Source of the DNA: CAYJHC01 sp964369465
GTDB lineage: Bacteria > Bacillota > Clostridia > Peptostreptococcales > Anaerovoracaceae
Reading direction: 5' to 3'
DNA: 64,000 nucleotides
NCBI GenBank assembly: GCA_964369465.1
Contig: CAYJEX010000001.1
Span: 62,001 to 126,000, forward strand
This document shows, piece after piece, positions 36,073-42,778 of the stretch. A model generated the notes under the pieces. That model made no database searches. It was not told the origin of the DNA and saw only the letters and a program-made list of their open reading frames with translations. Each line of letters begins with the position of its first letter. The stretch's first letter is position 1. The translations under genes were made by a program, and so were the position numbers.

Positions 36073-37695
36073 TTACACTTGATTTTCTATTTTATTTCTT
36101 TCATCACATGTGATAATCATGTATTGTCCACATTCCACTTGCGACGACATCATTTTCTCTTTTTCATCGCTAGTTTCTTTCTCCACTTCTTCAATTATCC
36201 TGTCGTCTTTTTGTGTATCCGCCTTTTCGTTCGCAAGAATTTTTTCATCTTGTGGTTCGTTTATATTTGCTCGTTTTCTTCTACTTTCTATTTCTTCTTG
36301 TGTTTGTGGGCTCCACTTGCTATCGCTTATCTTTTCTTCCACCTTATTCCATTCAAGTAATTCTTCTCTCTTTTCAAAGTGTCTTCTCCTTGTTTCTTTT
36401 TTTCTGAACTCAAACATTTCGACATTTTCTGTCATTTCACTATCCGTTAAGATTTCTTCAAGGATTTTAATTACACCTTTATGACTTACAATGATTATGT
36501 CTTTTTTCTTGTCGTTTTCCAGAATTTCCCTTAGTCCTTTTTCCACTCTATATCTTAAATCATAAAAATTCTCACTTTGTCCTGGTGGTTTATATCTCAA
36601 AATATGTCTACCTCTAAGGCGGTATTCATACGGGTACTTTCTCTTTATCTTGCTAATTAATTCCCCATCCCATTCTCCAAGCGATATTTCTTTAAATTGG
36701 TCGATTAAAACAATTTCTTCTATTTGTAGTTCTTGTTTTAAAATATCAGCTGTCATTTTGGCTCTAAGCAATGGACTAGTATATACTGTATTTGTTTTAA
36801 ATTCGTAAGTTTTTAGTGTTGATGCTGCACTTTTTACTTCTTGCCTTCCAGCGTTACTCATTGGTCTATCCGTTTGCCCTAGAAAAATTTTTCCCTTGCT
36901 AGGAACAATGCTCCCATGTCTAAACAATATGAATTTTCTTCCTTTTGCAAGTTCTTTTATGTCCTTCTCCCTTTTCTTTTGTTGCTTATACTCTAGTATT
37001 TTTTTGTAATCTTCTTCGGTGTCCATATCAAGTATGACTCTTTCGTCATTAACTTCAATAAATTTTACTCCTAGAAAATTATCGTATGTGATTTTATTAA
37101 GCCCTTGCTTTCCTTTTTTGCTAATTGCTTCTCCAAATAATCTCTTTGGCAAATATAATGGATGCCCCTTTTTTCCTTTATATGTTGGAACTATTATTGA
37201 AGCATCTATTTCTTTTTTCTCTTTTAAATCTTCGATTGATTCCTCTATTAGTTTTTGGATGACATCGGCCTTTATTAAGGGAATATCTACTGGGAAAATA
37301 AACACTCCATTTATTATTTCTTGTTGTTTTATTTCTTCATTTGCTTCCATAATTGTATAGCTATCTATAACGGTTCTATTTAGTTTAAACCTTGGCCCCC
37401 GTTTAATATTTTTCTTGGGCATCATAGATTTCAATGCCGCTCTAACCGAAGAAATCATTCCCTCGTCAAAATCTTCGTTGTATACTTCCTCAACGATTCC
37501 TCCTACAAAAGGTTTCAGCTCTTCTCTTTTATATCCTGTCACAAGAAGAATTCTATCTATTTCTGTCTTTTTGATTTCGTCAATTATTCCTTGAACAGCT
37601 GGTTTTCCTTCTACTTCTAACGTCGGTTTAAATTTATGCATTCTACTTGAGTAACCTGCTGCCAGAACAATTGCAATCTTTTTATTATTGCCCAT
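36073..37695 (-). CDS. MobA-like nucleotidyltransferase fused to a histidine phosphatase (DVU_1551-type)
   Basis: 540 aa. Residues 1-240 are a MobA/MocA-like nucleotidyltransferase: VLAAGYSSRMHKFKP (9-23), FPVDIPL (134-140) and ILDMDTEEDY (221-230). Such enzymes attach CMP or GMP to molybdopterin. Residues about 253-430 are a histidine phosphatase: LFRHG (257-261) supplies the phospho-His, with R311 in SPLLRAKM, E336 and H405 in VSHKG. The last 90 residues are a charged, low-complexity tail. An insertion of about 38 residues (91-128) interrupts the transferase domain. NTP-transferase neighbours of TrsM/TrsS in other genomes usually lack the phosphatase as far as I know. Likely role: making or recycling the molybdopterin dinucleotide for the divergent hydroxylase. 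Confidence 0.82.
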   Translation of the reverse strand: MGNNKKIAIVLAAGYSSRMHKFKPTLEVEGKPAVQGIIDEIKKTEIDRILLVTGYKREELKPFVGGIVEEVYNEDFDEGMISSVRAALKSMMPKKNIKRGPRFKLNRTVIDSYTIMEANEEIKQQEIINGVFIFPVDIPLIKADVIQKLIEESIEDLKEKKEIDASIIVPTYKGKKGHPLYLPKRLFGEAISKKGKQGLNKITYDNFLGVKFIEVNDERVILDMDTEEDYKKILEYKQQKKREKDIKELAKGRKFILFRHGSIVPSKGKIFLGQTDRPMSNAGRQEVKSAASTLKTYEFKTNTVYTSPLLRAKMTADILKQELQIEEIVLIDQFKEISLGEWDGELISKIKRKYPYEYRLRGRHILRYKPPGQSENFYDLRYRVEKGLREILENDKKKDIIIVSHKGVIKILEEILTDSEMTENVEMFEFRKKETRRRHFEKREELLEWNKVEEKISDSKWSPQTQEEIESRRKRANINEPQDEKILANEKADTQKDDRIIEEVEKETSDEKEKMMSSQVECGQYMIITCDERNKIENQV

Positions 37696-37742
37696 ATTTC
37701 TCTCTTCCTTTATTATAAGTCTTGTTTCCTGTTACGTAGCTA

Positions 37743-38573
37743 CTATTTTTCTTTGTTCTTTTGCGCTCTTACTTTTATCATTTCTGCCACTATGCTTATT
37801 CCAATTTCTTCAGGCGTTTCTGCAGAAATGTTTTCTCCTATCGGTGTATATACTTTTCTCAATTTTTCCATATTAGCTCCTTCAGCTTCAAGCATATCGT
37901 ATAGTAAAGCTGTTTTTTTTCTGCTACCTATCATTCCAATATACGCATTCTTTTGTTTGATAGCTTCCTCTACCACTTCTTTATCTCCTAAATGACCTCT
38001 TGTAACTATGACAATATAACTATCCTCATCTGTTTCAATCCCTTCAAATGATTTATCAAAGCTTTCTATTACTTTTACTTCCGTAGCTTCTTTGAAGTTT
38101 TCCCTATTTGCAAAGTCTTTTCTATCATCAATTACTATCGTTTCAAAATCGACGTATCTAAGAAGAGGTTCTAAGGCTTGTCCTACATGCCCCGCTCCAA
38201 AAATATATGCCTTTCCTCTAGGCATTAACTCTTCTAAATTTTCGTATTGTTCCCCTTTTCCGACATATGCAATTTCAACCGTTGCTTCTCCACCACATCC
38301 CATATCTATCGCATCTTGCTCTTCGGTGTTTAATTTAAATAGAACTGTTTTTTTCTTAGCTTTTGTTGAAAAAGCCTCCTTGCATAGCAATTCTGTCTCT
38401 GCCTCTATTCTTCCCCCACCAACAGTGCCTTCCCTCATGCCATTCGCTGCAATCACCATCACTGCTCCTTCTTTTCTTGGTGCAGATCCATTCGTTTCTA
38501 CAACTCTTCCAACCACAAATTCTTCGTTCATATCTTCTAGTTTTTTTATAAAATGTCCTGCTTTATTTAACAT
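37743..38573 (-). CDS. xdhC: XdhC/CoxI-family molybdenum hydroxylase maturation factor
   Basis: 276 aa. An N-terminal XdhC/CoxI domain contains ETNGSAPRKEGAVMVI and the conserved MGCGGEATVEI (Cys93). A C-terminal Rossmann domain has the nucleotide loop YIFGAGHVGQAL (GAGHVG 126-131) and VTRGHLGDKEVV. In Rhodobacter, XdhC binds the sulfurated molybdenum cofactor and inserts it into xanthine dehydrogenase. Its presence here ties this operon to the hydroxylase at 42779. Transcribed with its neighbours, with gaps of about 45 bp on each side. Confidence 0.9.
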   Translation of the reverse strand: MLNKAGHFIKKLEDMNEEFVVGRVVETNGSAPRKEGAVMVIAANGMREGTVGGGRIEAETELLCKEAFSTKAKKKTVLFKLNTEEQDAIDMGCGGEATVEIAYVGKGEQYENLEELMPRGKAYIFGAGHVGQALEPLLRYVDFETIVIDDRKDFANRENFKEATEVKVIESFDKSFEGIETDEDSYIVIVTRGHLGDKEVVEEAIKQKNAYIGMIGSRKKTALLYDMLEAEGANMEKLRKVYTPIGENISAETPEEIGISIVAEMIKVRAQKNKEK

Positions 38574-38616
38574 TTTTCCCCTCTCTTTTCCCTTTGTATA
38601 AATTTCTTTTTCAAAC

Positions 38617-39732
38617 CTAATTGTAAAAATTCATTCCCTTTTTTTCTTTTCTATCTTTCACTTTATCTAATCTTTTTAAGTAGCTCCCACACTTGCACGG
38701 TTCTTTTATCCATCTCGAGATATCTCCTGTTCTATATCTTATAAAAGGCATCCCTTTTCTTGTAAGTGTTGTAAAGACTACTTCTCCCCACTTTCCATCT
38801 TCCACTAATTCTCCTGTCATTGGGTCTATGATTTCAAAGTATAAATCCGCTTCTCTTGGATGGTATCCTTCTACCATATGACAGCTTACCGCTCCACCTA
38901 ATCCCATTTCTGTGCTTCCATAATGTTCGAACACTTTGCATCCAAATAGAGAATTTGCCTTTTTTGTCAAAACATCAGAAACATATTCGGCGCTTAATAA
39001 CATCGTTTTGAGTTTTATCTCTTTTTCTTTTGAAATTTCTCTTGTCATCTCTTCAATTTGAGTTGGAGTTGCAACAATCGATGTTATTTTTTCCTTCTCT
39101 ATCAGTGTTATTATCTCTTGCCATTTCCCTTTTTTTTGTAAAGGGCCTATGGCATATACCTTCGCCCCCATCCTTTCAACTCCAATCCTAAGAAGATCCC
39201 CTATTGATGTTGGTGTTGAACATGGCATCAATATCAAAAGCCTATCCTCGCTACCAATCAAATTTTTCATTCCATTATGAAAAAAATCTATTGTAAGTTC
39301 TTGATCTTCCTCTGTAAAATAAACTCTTTTGGGCTTGCCTGTGCTTCCACTTGTTTTTAGCGAAATCAGGTTATTAGGCATTGTGTATGAGGGAACAGTT
39401 ACAACTCTACTTATTTGTCCTTGAGAAACACAAAGTAGTTTTTCATCACAGTCACTTTCGTCTATAAAGGGTATATTTTGGATGTCATTCATTGATGTTA
39501 TTTTATTTTCATCTATTTTTCTTAAATGGTTTCTATAAAAAGGCGAGTTTTCTTTTGCGAAATATATTGTGGTTTTTATTCTTTCAAGTTGATATCTTTC
39601 AATCTTTTCTCTTATGCTCTTTCTTTCGTCTAATTTCGTTTTTATTGCATTGAGAAAAGAAGGTGGGTCGCCTTGCTCTATTTTATCTAATATCCATGTA
39701 TCCATCGGTCTTTCATTTATAAAATTTTTCAT
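38617..39732 (-). CDS. PaaK-like AMP-dependent ligase (DVU_1553-type)
   Basis: 371 aa. The adenylate-forming signature TSGSTGKPK lies at 127-135, and FEHYGSTEMGLGG and RYRTGDISRW are the later A-motifs. The N-terminus resembles phenylacetate-CoA ligase (YFAKENSPFYRNHLRK). It is shorter than PaaK (about 430) and lacks most of the C-terminal lid domain, ending KVKDRKEKKGMNFYN. Such a ligase would activate a carboxylate as AMP ester or CoA thioester. The acid is unknown. It lies between XdhC and the C-GCAxxG-C-C protein, in the usual order of this neighbourhood. Confidence 0.8.
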   Translation of the reverse strand: MKNFINERPMDTWILDKIEQGDPPSFLNAIKTKLDERKSIREKIERYQLERIKTTIYFAKENSPFYRNHLRKIDENKITSMNDIQNIPFIDESDCDEKLLCVSQGQISRVVTVPSYTMPNNLISLKTSGSTGKPKRVYFTEEDQELTIDFFHNGMKNLIGSEDRLLILMPCSTPTSIGDLLRIGVERMGAKVYAIGPLQKKGKWQEIITLIEKEKITSIVATPTQIEEMTREISKEKEIKLKTMLLSAEYVSDVLTKKANSLFGCKVFEHYGSTEMGLGGAVSCHMVEGYHPREADLYFEIIDPMTGELVEDGKWGEVVFTTLTRKGMPFIRYRTGDISRWIKEPCKCGSYLKRLDKVKDRKEKKGMNFYN

Positions 39733-39768
39733 TTTTCGCCCTACATTCTTCTTTTCCCATCCATATAT

Positions 39769-40128
39769 TTATTCAGTCAAGTCGTTTATCATAGTCAAAG
39801 AAGCTTCTATCATCATTGGGCATTTTTCAACCTTGTTAATAGGGTTTCCTTCCAATAATTCTTCACACTCGATTGATCCAAATGTTTCTTTAAACCAGTC
39901 TATAAAATAAGGGCCTGTCTCTTCTGTTGCCTTTTGGGGATTATCTAGGTGTAACATTGCAATTGCTGCTGTAACAATTCCACAGTTTGCCCCAACACCC
40001 AAGCCAAAACAAAAGCCCCCGCTTGCTTTCACAAAATCATCATTTTCTTTTCCCATGTTTTTTAAGCATTCTTCGACTATTATCTGACTACAACAATAAC
40101 CCTTTAATTTATATTCTAAAATTTCCAT
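39769..40128 (-). CDS. C-GCAxxG-C-C family protein (DVU_1555-type)
   Basis: 119 aa with cysteines at 12, 13, 21, 40, 49, 88 and 103. The family's central motif appears in degenerate form as FGLGVGANCG (41-50). Family members of this size carry a conserved pattern of cysteines and are thought to bind a metal or cluster. It starts 9 bp after the methyltransferase gene ends, so it is in the same operon. Reaction unknown. Confidence 0.8.
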   Translation of the reverse strand: MEILEYKLKGYCCSQIIVEECLKNMGKENDDFVKASGGFCFGLGVGANCGIVTAAIAMLHLDNPQKATEETGPYFIDWFKETFGSIECEELLEGNPINKVEKCPMMIEASLTMINDLTE

Positions 40129-40136
40129 TTTTTCTC

Positions 40137-40946
40137 CTATATTTTTGTTGCCACAATAAGAAAGTAGCCTACGCCTTTTTCTTTCTTTATCTCTTCTGCA
40201 AAAGGAAGGTTCTCCCCTTTCATTATGGTTTCCGCAACATAAGTTTCCAGTTCCGAACTATAGTCTTCAAAAATTATCTCTCCAAACCCAATATCTTCCA
40301 TTTCTTTAATTAGTATATCTTTGAAAAAAACTCCTTTGTATCTAAACTCTATATCTTTATATTCTTGAACTTCATTGCAATCTTCATGTGTATGGTCCTC
40401 TTCTCCGTCGCATTTTTTCTCTTTGTTGTCTTCACATCCATGAGCGCATGCTTCTTCTGTGTGAACATGTTCGGTCTCTTCTTTTCCTCCGCAACCATCA
40501 TATTCCATTTGGGTTGCTGCCGCTACCCTTGCTAATTCTCTCGCTTTATCTATATCTTCCTTATTTTCTTCTTTGTAATATAGATCTGAAATTATGTACT
40601 TTCCTCCTTTTTTTAAGGTACAAAACGCTTCGTGAATTGCTTCATCTGGTTTTGAAATCAAACTCAAAGTACACTCTGCAATTATTCCATCTAGTGCATT
40701 AGACGAAAAGTCTTCTAGAAACTCTCCATCTCCATATTTCGCTTTTGCATTCAGTTTTCTCTCGTTTGTTATTCTTATCTTTTCTAGAGATACATCTATA
40801 GGATAAACGTTATATCCATATTTTTTTTCTAATCTTTCTGTTGTTTCGCCTTCTCCACATCCCACTTCCAAAACATCGGCACCTTCTTTCAAGCGTGCCA
40901 GCTCTAGTCCTCTGTCTGTTATTCTAAATTCACCTGGTCTTAACAT
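40137..40946 (-). CDS. trsM: SAM-dependent methyltransferase (TrsM, DVU_1556-type) with Cys/His-rich insert
   Basis: 269 aa class I methyltransferase. SAM-binding motif I VLEVGCGEGET (25-35), motif II acidic DVS (51-53), motif around DGIIAECTLSLI (86-97) and LKKGGKYIISD (111-121). Residues about 150-190 hold a dense Cys/His/acid stretch with CGG, EHVHTEEACAHGC and CDGEEDHTHEDC, which I would expect to bind metal. The start is at ATG 40946. Paired with the radical SAM gene 24 bp upstream. Substrate unknown. Confidence 0.82.
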   Translation of the reverse strand: MLRPGEFRITDRGLELARLKEGADVLEVGCGEGETTERLEKKYGYNVYPIDVSLEKIRITNERKLNAKAKYGDGEFLEDFSSNALDGIIAECTLSLISKPDEAIHEAFCTLKKGGKYIISDLYYKEENKEDIDKARELARVAAATQMEYDGCGGKEETEHVHTEEACAHGCEDNKEKKCDGEEDHTHEDCNEVQEYKDIEFRYKGVFFKDILIKEMEDIGFGEIIFEDYSSELETYVAETIMKGENLPFAEEIKKEKGVGYFLIVATKI

Positions 40947-40970
40947 AAAATATCCTTTCTTTCTGCCTCC

Positions 40971-42392
40971 TTATTTATCGGCAATATTTTCTTCTTCTTT
41001 TCTATATATGCTATTATACGCACAAAACGGTATTAGTTTATTGTCACGGCTTAATACCTGCACTCTACATCTTTTCAATCTATTAGTATCAATTGTATCT
41101 ACGTCTTGAAATGGCATTGCTGTTATTGTAAATGTATTCATTTTATAAAACGCTAACATTTCATCTAGAGTTTTTATCTGACTTGAGCTTGTTATGTTTT
41201 CAAGTATATTCTCTTCGTTTTCTTCAACATCCCATTTATTAATTACAAAGCCTCTATCTTTTCTAATTATTTCATTCTCGTCAAAACGCGATATTTTTTT
41301 TCCTTTACCACAGATTTCTTTTTCTTTTTTTTCTGTTTCGCAACAAGATATTCCTTCTTCGTTGTTTTTGTTATTTATTTGAGATATTATTCTTTCTCCA
41401 TCCTTCACATAAATGGAATAAAAGCAACACAGTGGGTGCCCTGTAGCTATTGGTAAAAAATCCTTTTTTTTGATGAACTCGTTTGCTTTTTCCAATTCGT
41501 GAATTATATCAAACATAGATGTTCTCTTTTTTTCTTCCGGATGCCTCCCAAAATAACTAACGGGCTGAAAGTGAACTCCCTTGATAATGTCTATATTCTC
41601 TATAAGAAATTTTAACATATTTTTTATGTCTCTGTCATTAACTCCTGGAATAATTGTAGGGACCAAAGTAACTGGTAATTTCGCGTTTCTAAGGTTTTCT
41701 ATAGCTTTATGCTTTGTATTTAAAAGGCCTTGTCCTCTTATTTTGTTATATATCTCATCGCTTGTTCCATCAAACTGCATAAACACTACGGATGCTCCTG
41801 CTTTTTTTAACTTCTCCGCATAACCTTTTTCTTCAGCAATTCTTTTTCCATTGCTATTTATTTGTATATATTCAAATCCTTTTTCTCTTGCAATTTCAAT
41901 TATTTCTAGAAGGTCATCTCTAACTGTAGGCTCTCCCCCTGAAAATTGTAGATTGAATGGTATTTCTTCACCTATCTCAATTAAGAAGTCCAATTTTTTT
42001 TCTATTTCGTTTAAAGTAATATCTTCATTATTTTTTGTATCTCGAGCTTTTTCTTCTTTTGCATTTGCAAAACAATATGGACAAGCTTGATTACATCTTT
42101 TTGTTATATCTATCACAACGCAACATGCTGTTTGTAAATGATTTTCGCATGTTCCGCAATTCATTGGACAATCTTTTCCTTCGTTTTCTTTTGATAACGC
42201 AATTTTAGGAGGAATATTCACTATTTTCTTTTTCATCCATTCTCCAAAATCTTTTTCACTTATATTCAAGTCAATCTTTTCCGTTTTGTGTTTTTTACAC
42301 ATTTTTTCGAAAAACACATTGCCATCTTCAAAAAAATATTTGGCATCTATTCCTTTTTTGCACTTTTCACAATAGCTCTTCGTTTTTATCAT
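40971..42392 (-). CDS. trsS: Radical SAM protein TrsS
   Basis: 473 aa. The radical SAM motif CNQACPYC (C100, C104, C107) ligates a 4Fe-4S cluster; SGGEPTVRDD follows as the SAM-contact motif. N-terminal cysteine pairs (C8/C11 in YCEKCKKG) and a CPMNCGTCENHLQTACC segment (75-91) suggest a further metal site. Near 318-324 is TGHPLCCFYS; TrsS homologues are in part selenoproteins (hence the name), and here the frame reads through with cysteine and no in-frame UGA. First gene of the leftward operon, with an extended -10 (TGGTATAAT) upstream. Confidence 0.8.
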   Translation of the reverse strand: MIKTKSYCEKCKKGIDAKYFFEDGNVFFEKMCKKHKTEKIDLNISEKDFGEWMKKKIVNIPPKIALSKENEGKDCPMNCGTCENHLQTACCVVIDITKRCNQACPYCFANAKEEKARDTKNNEDITLNEIEKKLDFLIEIGEEIPFNLQFSGGEPTVRDDLLEIIEIAREKGFEYIQINSNGKRIAEEKGYAEKLKKAGASVVFMQFDGTSDEIYNKIRGQGLLNTKHKAIENLRNAKLPVTLVPTIIPGVNDRDIKNMLKFLIENIDIIKGVHFQPVSYFGRHPEEKKRTSMFDIIHELEKANEFIKKKDFLPIATGHPLCCFYSIYVKDGERIISQINNKNNEEGISCCETEKKEKEICGKGKKISRFDENEIIRKDRGFVINKWDVEENEENILENITSSSQIKTLDEMLAFYKMNTFTITAMPFQDVDTIDTNRLKRCRVQVLSRDNKLIPFCAYNSIYRKEEENIADK

Positions 42393-42427
42393 TTTACCCC
42401 TTTTGCCTCAATTTCTTATTTTATTAA

Positions 42428-42436
42428 ATTATACCA
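42428..42436 (-). promoter_or_regulatory. Extended -10 promoter of the leftward trs operon
   Basis: Minus strand TGGTATAAT (42436-42428), about 36 bp before the trsS start. No good -35 lies at 17 bp. The 386-bp region 42393-42778 also holds the divergent promoter at 42610-42639. Confidence 0.45.
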
Positions 42437-42609
42437 TAATTTGCCAAATTTCTCTCGTCACATTTCTCTGTCTTGATATTTTGCAATTGTTTATATTATT
42501 TTGTTATATCATTATTTGTTAGAAATATAAACAGTTTTTGACTTTTCCACTCTCTTTCGTTACAAATTTGCTACCACCCTTTCATTCTTTCATTTGCCTT
42601 CTTCTTAAG

Positions 42610-42639
42610 TTGACACTCTGCCCTTTTCAGTGATATAAT
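42610..42639 (+). promoter_or_regulatory. Consensus promoter of the molybdenum hydroxylase gene
   Basis: TTGACA (42610-42615), 18-bp spacer, TATAAT (42634-42639): both hexamers are perfect. Predicted 5' leader of about 130 nt. Confidence 0.7.
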
Positions 42640-42677
42640 TTCTCAAAGTGGCTTTTGATTTTTATCAATAGCTTGTT

Positions 42678-42747
42678 GTTAACAAATGATTGTTTTTCCC
42701 CTTAATCGAGGCATCCTTTAATAATCATTTTGTTTTGTTAAGTTAAC
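42678..42747 (+). promoter_or_regulatory. Imperfect inverted repeat in the hydroxylase leader
   Basis: GTTAACAAATGATT (42678-42691) can pair with AATCATTT (42723-42730) and, further out, with GTTAAC (42742-42747). It lies just upstream of the AGGAGG site, so it could control translation or transcription. No known riboswitch is recognised. Confidence 0.35.
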
Positions 42748-42778
42748 TGATTTTTATTTAATATTTTAGGAGGTTTTT

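Noticed and set aside
40971..42392. In-frame UGA selenocysteine in trsS
   Set aside because: The frame is complete with standard codons; no UGA interrupts it.
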